Shown here: piece by piece, positions 27,345-38,496 of the stretch
Numbering within the stretch: position 1 is the stretch's first letter
Layout of the letters: the number at the start of each line of letters is the position of its first letter
NCBI RefSeq assembly: GCF_964204865.1
Contig: NC_135254.1
Location: 14,699,001 to 14,763,000, forward strand
From: Styela clava
Taxonomy: Eukaryota > Chordata > Ascidiacea > Stolidobranchia > Styelidae
Direction of reading: 5' to 3'
Length of the DNA stretch: 64,000 nucleotides
The notes under the pieces: model-generated
Seen by the model: the letters and a program-made list of their open reading frames with translations, nothing else
What the model was told of the DNA's origin: nothing
Database searches by the model: none
Program-made: the position numbers and the translations under genes

Positions 27345-27668
27345 AAATGTGTAGGAGAGATTTCTTGCTATCGACTATAGGTAGAAAAAAATTCGCGCTA
27401 TCGACTAGGTCTTATTTTAAGGGGAGGGCTTATATTCTATAATCTATGTTTAGCAGTTTTTTTTTTGATAAAATTGTGTTATTTATAAGTAAATGGATGA
27501 CGGTTTTCATATTCGAATACTTGGAAATCTCGTAATTCTCCACTTTGTAATTTGGTTTTTGATAAAATGAAAATAAAAGACATCTCCCCGAAATAGTGAA
27601 GCCCTAGTGTTATTTTTCGAAAAAAAAAAAATGAAATAAGACCCCGTCCTATTCTCGGGGAAACACGG
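27345..27668. mobile_element. Rearranged MITE (CCGTGTTTCCCC family)
   Basis: The right end CTCGGGGAAACACGG and inner part match the intact copy at 51518-51878. The left half (27345-27440) is present in inverted order relative to that copy, including GCAAGAAATCTCTCC read on the other strand. It looks like an element with an internal inversion. Confidence 0.55.
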
Positions 27669-28821
27669 TAGTTAAGATCTTTATGAGCCAGAATTTCAGA
27701 CATATATATATGACGGCAATAGTTAAAAATCAAAATTTCCTATACAAAACCTCAAAACGTGTTCATTTGACTGGCAATGAGCATTCGCGAAAGACTATTA
27801 ATAAATAATTCTGGATACGGGGGTCGGAGTTAATAAAGTGTTTACTTCTTTTTCATAATGACTGGACAGTGTCGATATGGTGGTGATTAAAAATATTTGC
27901 CTCAATTTACAAAACGTTTTGATATATATAGAGAAAATTTACACGAAAGAGGAAAAGCTAACATTTTATCTGTTTGACATATATATATATATATCACTGA
28001 AAACTGTATTCCATGTGAGTGACAAGGAATCATTTAATATTAGCTCAGGCAAGTCACATTAGGGGGAGGAAAAATTTGAATTTACATTATTGTTTCGGGG
28101 CGGTGTACATTATATGGTTGGTGAATTTTCGAACTCATAGAAAATTTCCAAATGGAATTGTATTTGAAACAATTTTTATGATCCCCTCTTGTGTCTTCTT
28201 TAGTAACAAATGAATTTACATAATGTGAAATCTTACACACTTTTTTAAAACCAGAAGCTGAGAACTTGTGTGATGTATCAAGGCTTTTTGCCTTGGTTTC
28301 CAGTTTAGGTAAATATGTTGTATAGTGAAGTATACACTAGAACTAGACTACATTTTGAAGGCGCATCACAACGATAAAAAGTTGAACTTTCTGTATAAAA
28401 ATTAATAAAGCTGCGTGGCTAAATCTATATCTGAGGAAATATTAAAATTTTAATCCAATTCATCAATTTTTATTTAAGCCTTTAAATTGGCTACCAATTT
28501 TTTTTAAAACTAAGATTGTTTCGATGATAAGGCTATAAAGATGAAGTAGCATGATCCTACCTGTCAGGTCGGATCATTAGTAATTGATGCATGTAAAAGA
28601 ACTGTTTATTATGTTCGAAAAAGTAAATGATGCGTTTCCGACAGCGAGCCTATATGCATTCAGGTTTTAACCACAAGAAAACTTGTTTAATAAGTTTTTC
28701 ATTATAGATATTCAACCATTGTTGTAAACATCAGCCCGTTTTGTGGTTTTTCTTGCTTGAAGTTCGTCAGTTCAGAAATTAGTCCCGTGAAAGCTATAAA
28801 AGACCAGGCTAATACTAACTG

Positions 28822-28912
28822 CCGTGATTCTCCGAAAATAAGACCAAATCAGATTTTAATAGTGATTTTAATATCAGCCCCCTTCTTAAAATAAAACAAG
28901 ACCTAGTCATTT
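28822..28912. mobile_element. Fragment of the CCGTGTTTCCCC MITE family
   Basis: CCGTGATTCTCCGAAAATAAGACC and the following TTTTAATA, AAATAA-ACCTAGTC pattern match the left quarter of the element at 51518-51878. The remainder is missing. Confidence 0.45.
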
Positions 28913-29249
28913 CAGTTAAATGAAATCTTCAATGAAGTTTATAAATCTAGTGACTTACAAGAAACTAGCCTAGGTGACTACACTAGGTTATCGAATATTT
29001 CGGTTGAAAATGATTGTCATAAACAACTTAGCCATTTTGTGAGCGCCAAGTCCTGAAAACACTTTTAACATTAACATACATTTTTATACGATATTTAAAC
29101 CTAGGAAACATTTTTCTCCATTTTTATGTTTCATTTATAAGTTAAGAATTTCAGTTCGTTACAGCAAATTAGCCATGAGACTAATCATTGAGGTGTATAG
29201 AGGACTTGCACGGGTCACGTGACCTTGTTTACTGGACGGCAATAAAACA

Positions 29250-29985
29250 AAACGTCCATTTGGCTCCTGTCAGTTGCAAGTCGGATTTTACGTTTCCGCT
29301 TTGTTTGGCTGTTGAAAATGGTTATTTCGTATTGTTCCGCTGGCTGTACGTATAGTATAAACAACGAAATGGATATTCAGTTATATTCCACCGTTTTCAA
29401 AAGATCCGGAACGTCGCGCAATGTGGATATTATCTATTGGCAGAATGGCAGGACTGCTTGGTGTCAAGTCCAGAAGCCATCTCACTTGTGTTTCACTGTT
29501 TGCGGACAGCACGTCGTTGATGGTGAGTCATAATGTGCCGTTATCATTTTTTCAAAATATTCATAAGCTCCCTCATTTCAATGGAAAGCAGATGACAAAC
29601 TACTGTTATTGGTAGGCCTAGGCGTAGGCCTACTTGCAGACTTGACTCGTGTAAGGTAATAATCAATAATTGCCATTAGGTATTGTTTCCCTAGTTAGCA
29701 GGTAATCTATTAGTAAGTGTAAAAAGTTGAATAGATAACTAAAGTTTAACGCCAGTGCTTAACGCCAAAAAATAACTAGAATTCAATTGAATTCTCCATT
29801 TAAGAATACGCTCGCCACCGAATCTCTGATTCCCCTGGGAGTTTCACAGGTTTCAATCCCATGCGGGCGTAGTTATGTGCGAGGCGATTGCAGCTCTCCT
29901 GCCACTGAGGGTGGTTCACACGACCGCTGGTCGATTACGAGATCCCCCACCATCAAGTCCATGCTTCTAAAACAAATAACTGGCT
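29250..29985 (+). repeat. Left arm of a large inverted repeat
   Basis: This 0.74 kb arm matches the reverse complement of 31731-32495 along its whole length, with scattered mismatches and small indels. It contains a THAP-like remnant and, at its inner end, the front of a SINE. The arms are separated by about 1.75 kb. Confidence 0.85.
29312..29533 (+). pseudogene. THAP-type zinc-finger remnant, left arm
   Basis: The frame reads MVISYCSAGCTYS, then YWQNGRTAWCQVQKPSHLC, then CGQHVVDG. This resembles a THAP (C2CH) DNA-binding domain: a CxxxC near the start and a final C-x2-H. A C-terminal AVPTxF-like string (NVPLSFF) follows in another frame. THAP domains occur in P-element-type transposases and in cellular regulators. 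The domain lies in an inverted repeat and is broken by frame changes, so I call it a remnant. A GT donor-like GATG/GTGAGT follows, so a single 5' exon is a less likely alternative. Confidence 0.45.
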
Positions 29986-30060
29986 AACTATTCCCGACAT
30001 AGAATGGTAATCGTACGATGTTGCCCCTTGCAATCTGTCCCCAACCACAGATAAATCCTA
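29803..30060 (+). mobile_element. tRNA-derived SINE copy
   Basis: The segment starts GAATACGCTCGCCACCG, has a decayed B box (GGTTTCAATCCC), the body GGTGGTTCACACGACCGCTGG and the tail AGATAAATCCTA. It matches the better-preserved copy at 37338-37718. Its 5' part lies within the inverted-repeat arm. Confidence 0.7.
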
Positions 30061-31705
30061 AAAACTACCCACATTGGTAGGCATAGTTGCGTTTTAAATT
30101 GAAAGAAATCTTCATTAATGGTCAGAAGGTGTTGTCTGATTGTTTTATTAGTTAGCAGGTGATTTATCACTGATCTGATACACAAACTTGGCACTGTCAA
30201 ATGATGATTAGTGTTTAATTTATTTTCAGGAAAAAGAGAAGATAACCCATTATCAGCTGCTTATATGTCCCATCGATATTTGAATTTTCGCCATCTCCAG
30301 AGAGGAAGAGAATAGTTAGAAAAAGGGGGATTTTGAAGAAAGGCAAAAGGCAGGACCATTTCAACAAATTCTGTTAACTTGTATGCGTTGCAATATTACT
30401 TTGCAGTTGTTAGCATAAACATTCAATGTGCCTTTCGACTAGACCTACCACACTTTAAAAGAAGCCGCCTACACCCCTTTTCACTAGAACCATAATACTG
30501 TAAAATATTTGATAAAAAATTACCCCCGAGGCATCATATCTTCCATTTAAAAGGGCTGTGGAGGCAGATACATTTTTTACTCTAAATTATGGAATGTTAC
30601 TTCCAGGTTATCTTATCCTTGCTTATAGATATCTTGAGGTCAGTGACTCCAACTGACTCATGCATGCCACACTGAAAATTCTCTTGTGTACCGATAAAAT
30701 TAGGCTGTTGGAGCCTTCAGACCTTGAAAACAGTCAAATCTGAGCACGATGGATTCAGGTGAAACACGTAATATGCATTTATAGGCAAAAATATCCCATC
30801 CTGAGCAGCACCGATCCACAACCTCCTGCCTATGGAATCGAAACATTAGACAAATTAGTGTACTGTTCGCATTCACAAATCTTTGCAAATCAAGTGTGCC
30901 TTTTGACTAAAGAAAATTTAGCATTGAAATGGTCAATCTCAATATCAACCTAGTATCTGCAGATAAAACCAATTGTTTTTTGAAAAAACATTTTTGATGT
31001 GCTTTATTTTTCAAATATAATTTATAATTACTGTAAAGTGTGTGATACATTTGGTACCATGAATACCATTTGCAAATTAGCTTGGGTCACACCCCTCTCA
31101 AATAAAAGTTTAGACTCTTATGTCATATCTCATAATATTCTTTAAACAAAGGGTTGCGGCTAGCCGGCTACCCATCAGAATTTTCTTTCAGATCACAAAG
31201 TCGCAATATTACGCCTCGCTAAGTTTCATTGGCAACTGTATTTGGTTATAGTATCGGTGTCCAACTTTAGACTGAAACCTTCACTATCAGACCCACCAAA
31301 ACAAAACAAAAAATTCTTGAATGGGTCGTATTGAAGTTGCTTTCGTTCAAGCACAATAGACACTTTATCTCCACCAATCCACAGTAATCACAAGTTACTT
31401 TGTCATTACGATAAGCATCAATAAATGGATACTGAGAATGTATTATCAAGTCACGCAAGCTGAGGTCTTGTGCCACTGTGGTCTTGTTGTAACTTATACT
31501 TTGCCATCCATCTATTCCATGGTCGCACCCATATCTGTAAGATAATGGGTACAGAGTTTTCATAAAATCTAACGATCAAGGAGTGTGAAATTTATGTCCA
31601 TATCCCACCACAGCCACTAGTCGTAAATGAATTTGATTCCGGGTAGCATATCTTTTTTACCAATGACAATAAAAAGACATTTTGGATCAGTTGTACAAGC
31701 ACCAT
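30061..31705. other. Spacer between the inverted-repeat arms
   Basis: About 1.65 kb with no recognised gene. Open frames are short and lack family motifs. If the arms are ends of one element, an eroded internal region would lie here, but I see no transposase motif. Confidence 0.4.
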
Positions 31706-31915
31706 TAGGATAGGATTTATCTGGGGGGGAGCCAGTTATTTGTTTTCAGAAGCATGAACTTGGATGGTGGGGAATTGTCGTAACCGATCAGCGGTCATGT
31801 GAACCACCCTCGATGGGAGTAGAGCTGCAATCCCCTCGCACATAACTATCCCCGCATGGGATTGAAACCTGTGAAACTACCAGGGTGATCAGAGATGCGG
31901 TGGTGAGCGTATTCC
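31706..31915 (-). mobile_element. tRNA-derived SINE copy, reverse orientation
   Basis: Read on the minus strand it runs from the GAATACGCTCACCACCG head through the B box to a tail of ATCCTATCCTA. It is the mirror of the copy at 29803-30060 and lies at the same place within the right arm, with part of its 3' body missing. Confidence 0.7.
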
Positions 31916-32495
31916 TAGATGGCGAATTCAATTGAATTCTGGTTATTTTTTGCCTGACCACTGGTGTTAAATTTTAGTTATCTATTCAACCTTTCACACT
32001 TGGCAATAGATTACCTGCTAATTAGGGAAACAATAACTTATAGCAATTGATTATTAATTCCGTACTGTCTTACACAAGTCAAGTCTGCAACTGCAAGTAG
32101 GCCCACGCCTAGGCCTACTAATAACAGTAGTTTGTCATCTGCTTTCCATTGAAATGAGGGAGCTTGTGAATATTTAAAGAATTTGATAACGGCACACTAT
32201 CACCACATTATCACTCACCATCAACGAAGTGCTGTCCGCAAACAGTGAAACACAAGTGAGATGGCTTCTGAACTTGACACCAAGCAATTCTGCCAATAGG
32301 CAATACCGTAGATGATATCCACATTGCGCGACGTTCCGGATCTTTTGAAATCAGTGGAATACAACTGAAGATCCATTTCGCTGTCTATACTATACGTACA
32401 GCCAACGGAACAATACGAAATAATCATTTTCAACAGCCAAACAAAACGGAAATGTATAATCCGACTTGCAACTGACAGGAGCCAAATGGACGTTT
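31731..32495 (-). repeat. Right arm of the large inverted repeat
   Basis: Reverse-complement partner of 29250-29985, shared from AAACGTCCATTTGGCTCC inward to the SINE segment AAATAACTGGC. Confidence 0.85.
32221..32427 (-). pseudogene. THAP-type zinc-finger remnant, right arm
   Basis: Minus-strand counterpart of the left-arm remnant: MIISYCSVGCTYS in one frame, then, after a frame change, AWCQVQKPSHLC and CGQHFVDG. The C-x2-H with HFVDG is closer to the THAP consensus than the left arm is. A frame change within the domain makes it non-coding as it stands. Confidence 0.45.
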
Positions 32496-33488
32496 TTGTT
32501 TCAAATTTTATATGTGTGATAGAGAGTGGATGTGTTTTCACTACGTATTTTTCGTATAGGTGAGTAAACACGCGCCTTCTCTGTTTCCATCATTTCACTT
32601 TAATTTTTGGTCTTCTGAAGCTTTATTACCGTATAGATTTTGTTCAATTTTATTTTCTGTCCTCAATCATTTCTTATCTTGTTATCTCTGTCATTATTAT
32701 TCACGCTCCGCGTTTTTACAATACTGATATTGGGAACATTAATTTTTACGAATGTCTATGATCTTCGGTTCGTTGCTGTGGCAAAAATAATGTTGATTTT
32801 CTGGTTGTAGTCTTGGCTAGCGCCATTTTTCAATATACGGTTATTACGGTAGCCTACCGTAGCCACCTTAAGGTGCGATGCATCTTGTTTCTGTCACGAC
32901 GCTTTCTTGATTTGAATGAACGAATCCGATGAACGAAACGAAAGTACGCTACAGCTCACTGCCAAAGAGTTACATCATATAGAGGTACCGTACCGTACCT
33001 GTAATGCTGTACCGGTAATGTGTATGTCAGTATGTATGTACCGGTACCGGGATACCGTACGGTACGGATGTTTATTCGTCTCGTGAAAGCAATATAAAAG
33101 AGTTAGTAATTATCAACATTGAAGACGGGAATGTGAATTTGTGCTAGAGTCTACCGGTAATTTCCTGCACATCAGATCTAACGTTGTACATTTCTGCATT
33201 TAAAAATCTTAAACCTACTACCGGTACGGTTGAATGATGTTGATGACTAATACTGTACCGTAATAGCAAATTAGGAGCATCTACAATTTTTTTTATTTTC
33301 TTTGTAGACTAGATATCAAGATACATCACTTTTGATTTGGAAATCGCAGCAAACTACAAAGAAATCAGGAGTACTGAAACCAGAAAATTATCTTGAGTAT
33401 TCCAATTCTGTCAGGTATGAGAAATTTATGGGTCCGATATAGTTTAGTACCACATACACTTCTAGTTGACCTGGCTCAACAATTCTTT
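32496..33488. other. Region without a gene, with GGTACC-rich patch
   Basis: No gene is recognised. A patch at about 32985-33070 is packed with overlapping CCGTACC, CGGTACCGG and CCGTACGG palindromes. The sequence next to 33825-34095 may include the MRPS28 promoter, but no TATA box stands out. Confidence 0.4.
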
Positions 33489-33825
33489 GCATATGTTAAT
33501 CCTAACCCTCACCCGACTACGTCACCGAAAAATTATGTCATTTCGACGTCACAGTGGCGTAATAAGGCCCACCAAAGTATGAGGATGGTCGTCCAAAATG
33601 CGCAGACCATCACCCGAAATCGAGCAAGCTATTTTTCTTGTTTCTCGTCACAACGATCACGATAGGAGATAAATCGCCGGCTTTAGCGAATTCGTTATCG
33701 GCGGTGCAGATGCCATTTCGGGCGATCGTAATTATAATTTGGCAAAGCCTATGACGTGATGGTGATGTCATAGTGACGTAATTTTGGGATGGCATAGTCA
33801 GGTGGGGGTTAGGAATAACATATGC
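33489..33825. mobile_element. MITE with about 40 bp inverted repeats
   Basis: The left end GCATATGTTAATCCTAACCC is mirrored by the right end GGGTTAGGAATAACATATGC, followed inward by diverged ACTACGTCA-type sequence on both sides. There is no transposase. It lies about 270 bp upstream of the MRPS28 start. Confidence 0.65.
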
Positions 33826-34094
33826 TAAATTCGTTATGCTACGCCCACTGGAAGTACTTGTGGTACTGAACTAAACTAGACCCAAATTTATGTATGTTTT
33901 CATTATTTGTCACAAAATGTAACAGCGTCTGCATAGCTAACTAAATTCCAGGATAGCAATAATTTATACTTCAATTTAATTAAGGTACAGTTCATTTGGG
34001 AATGATAAAGTTCTTGTGCCAGACAGATCCAGAATAAAAAAAAGTGAAGAAACCACCGTCTCAAGATTCTGTGTATTGATGTGAAAATACTGAG

Positions 34095-36233
34095 ATGACG
34101 TCTACAAAATCCTTTGTATGGTGTTGCGCATTACTTCGACGTTGTGCAGCAAAAACTTTATCACCATATCCAATGTGTACTTCAAATTTAATAAACTCAA
34201 AACAATTACTTGTCCCAACGTCAAAAATACGCGAAAGAAGTTATTCTATGACAGATGCTGGATCAACGAGTTTTGCCAAAGCGTTTGAAGAACAGGAAAA
34301 AATCAAGGAAGATTTAAATCTGATCTCAACACACAAGGTTTTTCTTCAATGTATTATTTGTCAGTCTATTGGCTTTTTTATGTATTTTAGGGGATATAAA
34401 TTTAGGATTCATTTAGTCAGATGTCCTATGCTTGCTATCAATATCTAAAGGATCCTATTTAGTAAGATTCACTTCTTTGAACCCACTCCTTATTCTTCGT
34501 ATTAGGTATGATAACTCATTTAAAAATTGAATTTAGTTATTGGTTTACAACTGATTTTTGCACAGCTTATTTTAAATGATCGCAATGACCAAGTTTAATG
34601 AATTCTATAAAAACCAATTTCAATGATTTGTTTTTTTTGCTTTCCATGTTGGAAATTTTTTATCTTTTTATTATTCATATATATGATTATACATCCGTCC
34701 CTTTTAATCCTTATTTCTTGTTATAAACACTCCTGGATGAACATAGATGCTAAGAGATTGCAAAGGAGTGAAATTTGCATCTGCGAAATTAATCTGAAAT
34801 TTTTTTCAGTTTACATGACTTTCTCAGATTTGAGGTATTTTTAGGTACCAAAAGAAATAGATACAAAAACAGCCTCTTTTGCAACATTACTTCGGTATTC
34901 TCCATTTATAAGTCTGGGTGATTTTCAAGGGAAACAGTTATATGGAAGAGTTGTTGAGGTAAGCTTCATCTCATGTACTACGAAGTTATGGAGTGATTGT
35001 GATGTCCTGAAAGCGAAATAATTTCAATCTAATTATATAAGTGCATGATTCGATCAAATTTGTTATCAACCTGTTTATTTATTTCATATAATAGCGAAAC
35101 AACTATCTTATATATTTAATGTGAAACCCATCGGATATTAACCATTGATGGAAGGTTATATCAGCAATTTTTTAGATTCATGTTATCACAAGTCCAATTT
35201 TGTTACATAGTGTTGCACAGATGTAAATTATTTTGAAAATCGATACACATGATAAATAAATAGGAATTCTGCTAGTCCTCAACAAAATTGTTTATAGCGC
35301 CGATCTCATTTTTGTCATCTAATATTTTTGTATCCTAATATTTTTATGAATTCAGGTGTTAGACGACAACCTTTTTATTGATTATGGTGGAAAGTTTTTA
35401 TGTGTCTGCAAAAAGCCCAGGGATAGTCCGAGTGATGTTGGTCCTGGAAGCACTGTGCAAATTAAATTATTGGACTGGGAATTGTCTGCAAGGTTAATAT
35501 TGTTGAATATATTTTTCTCTCCGCAAAATGATACCCGCACTCTGGGCAAAGATCTCGCTTTTAAAACACTGACCTAGACTCTATTTGTATCAACATCTTT
35601 CTTTTGTGCATTTGCTTCGAAACCAGCACTGAGAATGATTAGACTAGTCGAAACTAAAAGTATTGCAAACAAATCATTTTCTTATTAAACATTTTGCTTT
35701 GCTAAAATCTAGAGCTGGAGTCTAATTATTTCTAAGTATAGAGTCAGAAGTATTGCAAACTGGATATGTTTTTCAGGTGTTCATAAACGTCCAGTAAAAC
35801 TTTTTCAGTCTTTTTTTTAACTGCCAGTGCCATGTATTATTTGTGAATAATATATTTTGTCAGATAGTTGCCTTTACCAATTTAAAATGTTTGGAAAGTT
35901 AGCTCATTTGCCTTGAAATCCTTTATGTAATCATTGGCTTTAAAACTTTCAAACTGTTCTTGGAACATGTCATATTGAATTTCATACACCTCAAAGAAGT
36001 GTGTTTAAATCAACCGCTTGCTCAGAAGTACCATTCTTGCGTACCAGCTACTGTATTTTATTCTCTTAAGACTAAATTTTTTGTTTCACCTATTCAGGTT
36101 TCTTGGAGCTACAAAAGATATTACATTACTAGAATCAGAGGCTAGAATCTTCAAAGTGGAACCAAAGGTTTCCAGGAAAGTTAAGATGCATAGTGATAAG
36201 GGGGGATATGAATTTGAATACAAAGAGGATTAA
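34095..36233 (+). CDS. MRPS28: Mitochondrial ribosomal protein S28 (bS1m)
   Basis: Component of the small subunit of the mitochondrial ribosome. Exons 34095-34337, 34845-34958, 35356-35492 and 36098-36233 join in phase (0, 0, 2) to give 209 residues; the human protein is slightly shorter. The N-terminus is rich in Arg, Lys and Ser (for example CCALLRRCAAKTL), as expected for a mitochondrial import signal. The conserved core reads SFATLLRYSPFISLGDFQGK, LYGRVVEVLDDNLFIDYGGK, FLCVCKKP, IKLLDWELSARFLGATKDIT and LLESEA, the order and motifs of MRPS28 (LLR-SP, [33 protein letters not shown]). The C-terminus is short and charged. The gene looks intact. The start codon is the first ATG in the frame that precedes the import-like segment and could be misassigned. 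Confidence 0.92.
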
Positions 36234-36242
36234 CCATAGTTT

Positions 36243-36248
36243 AATAAA
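36243..36248 (+). terminator. Possible polyadenylation signal of MRPS28
   Basis: AATAAA lies ten bases after the stop codon and is followed by an A run. It is close to the stop, so a later signal could be the real one. Confidence 0.35.
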
Positions 36249-37315
36249 AAAAAAAATCTTTATGATCTTCTCATTTTCATAAAATCTGGTTATGGCACAC
36301 ATGAAATTCATTGGGTAAAATGTTGGGTTTGGGTAAGCTGATACAGTGGCTGTGTGGAACATATCCGAGGCTCATCTGTTTACGCTAATAGGTAAGCGAC
36401 TTGGGATAAAATGTTGATGTTTGATACAGCCTCCACACTTTGCATTGCCATACCTCCATCACCAGTCGGTGTTTAAATTGCTTATGTTCTCATGGAGTAT
36501 CAAATCATTAGTGGTTATTTTGAATTTTCTATTCCCGATGAACAATCTTGCATGAAATTTACGGTCGAATTCTCGACAAAGTTATTGTTCGAATATTAAC
36601 CAATAAACAAGCTACATTTGCCCCCTTTTCCAAAAGCGCTTGTTTGACATGATTTATCTTGACATTGCAGGTCCTAACCCCGTGGATGTTAATTGAGTGC
36701 AAAAGTAGTGTTTGGCGCTTCGTCAAAAATCGGCTCGACCGGCCGCGGTTTGTTTGCCTCATGATACAGCCCTCTGCTAGCCGGTCTATCTTGTTTGATT
36801 GCAAGCAAACCAGCTTAGATTGATCAGATTTATTAAATCTAATAATAAAAAGATAATTATGCAAAAACGTGATTCAATCCAAATCGTATTTTACTGCTTT
36901 CCTAGACAATCGATTCTATATAAAAAGATATACGTGACACATTGTGCGGAATCAGGAAGTCACTCTTAATATTTGGAAGTTTTCTGTCATGTTTTGGTAA
37001 TTCATGATCTGATGGTCCCATCTTAGTGAGCAAAAACACTCCTGAGCAATTTAAATCTCACAGCTCGCTCTTATTTTTTACTGTCTTTTTTGCATTTCTG
37101 TTATTTTGAATGTGTGTCGCAGCATTTGTTATTTGAATTTGCAGTTCATTATTCGAACAACTTACTGCAACATAGCTTTACCCTAGCGACCTTGGATTTT
37201 TTGTTCCACCTGTAGGTTTTAAGATATTGATTAATAACAACTGAAAACATGGAAAAAATTCTTTGTCGCAAGCTAGAGTATGAAGGCCAAAGCCCCGACA
37301 CCCTCTCAGTGTTCC
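36249..37315. other. No recognised feature
   Basis: AT-rich intergenic sequence downstream of MRPS28. No protein motif or clean repeat end was found. Confidence 0.4.
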
Positions 37316-37341
37316 AGCTAGCCTAAGTTATTAGGCTAGCT
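37316..37341. repeat. Perfect short hairpin before the SINE
   Basis: AGCTAGCCTA (37316-37325) and TAGGCTAGCT (37332-37341) form a perfect 10-bp stem with a 6-base loop, directly abutting the SINE. Confidence 0.6.
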
Positions 37342-37718
37342 GGCGGTGTGGCTGGCGCGGCGGTGTGGCTGGCGCGGCGGTGTGGCTCAACAGGGCTAAG
37401 CGTTAGGAATACGCTCGCCACCGCACCTCTAATTACTCTGCGTGGGTTCGCAGGTTCGAATCCCATGCAGGGATGGTTATGTGCGAGAGGATTGCTGGAC
37501 TCCTCGCCGTCGTTGGGTGGTTCACGTAACCGCTGGTCGGTTACGGCTTCCTCCACCACCAAGTCCATGCTTCCGGAAACAAACAATATATAACTAATCC
37601 CATACCCGACTTGGAATGGTAACCGGACGAGAGGCCGTGGTTCGCCATATGGATAAGCCGTCTTATCGGCTTTCCTCTCCCCCGGGATAAATATGTAAAT
37701 CCTATCCTATCCTATTGC
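37338..37718 (+). mobile_element. Best-preserved tRNA-derived SINE
   Basis: The tRNA-like head has an A-box-like TGGCTCAACAGGG and a perfect B box GGTTCGAATCC (near 37453-37463). The body includes GGTGGTTCACGTAACCGCTGG, a second part ends CCCGGGATAAATATGTAAATCC, and the tail is (TCCTA)n. The 5' end carries repeated GGCGGTGTGGCT units. The head resembles a class II tRNA (Leu/Ser type), but the parent tRNA is not certain. Copies in the window: 29803-30060, 31706-31915, 39127-39305 and 56035-56176. Confidence 0.8.
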
Positions 37719-38470
37719 AAGAGGTCGCTATTCGCTGTGGATGATTTTAGTGAAAATGACTACCGAAACAGTAATATGATGAATAAACCGTTATTTTGAC
37801 TTGATCGCATGTGTTAATAACAATGCTTAAATGGTGTGCTAGTGCTCTGATAACATGCCGGACCGGTATGCGCGGTATACATAAGCGTGATTTTTATGCA
37901 ACTATGATGGTAACAGCACAACTATCTATATACAAGACTGACGGGAGAATGAGTTTGTGCTCTTGGTAGGGTCCACGTGACAAAGCGTCTCTTTGGTTTC
38001 AGAACGTGGTGTGTGGGGAAGTGGGATAATAAGAGAGAGAAGTATGTACTTTTTGCTTGTCGCTGGAATATGCGCCTTAATATCTCCTATAATGCGCTCT
38101 GCGAATTTTGAATGGGCCACGACGGTAGCAGAACGAAATATATTTTGTATTTGTTTCCATTGCTATCGGTGCGGCGCCTTTGCTAAAAATAGAATTCACA
38201 TACATTTATCCCGGGGTAGAGAAAAGACGGTTTTATCATATGCCTCTCGTTCGGTTACCAGTAGAACTGGGCATTTTCGAATACCTGATGATTTCAGAAT
38301 CTCGAATACCTAGAAGATATAAAATTGTATGTAACTTTCTTTTTGTATTGAGTCCTCCAGACACATAAATTACTGAAAACCTAGAATACATCACTCAGGC
38401 AGATTTGCTGAGGGTTCACACACAATAAAAAAAACAGCCTTCATCAATAACTCACTACAGAAAAGAGTCG
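37719..38470. other. No recognised gene
   Basis: Short frames only. Around 38270-38320 there is sequence resembling GGGCATTTTCGAATACC transposon ends, but no paired end was found. Confidence 0.35.
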
Positions 38471-38496
38471 TGTATATATATATATATATATATATA
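38471..38496. repeat. (TA)n microsatellite
   Basis: A run of TA dinucleotides directly at the left end of the hAT element; its last eight bases serve as the target duplication. Confidence 0.85.

Larger units (their letters stand above)
26552..29249. other. Unique region, no recognised gene
   Basis: The stretch follows the right duplication breakpoint. An open frame at 26601-26729 has a hydrophobic stretch and ends at a CAG/GTATTC donor-like site; a minus-strand frame at 27114-27320 follows an acceptor-like TTTTGCAG. Neither joins to recognisable protein. Two pieces of the CCGTGTTTCCCC element family are present (27345-27668 and 28822-28912). Confidence 0.45.
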
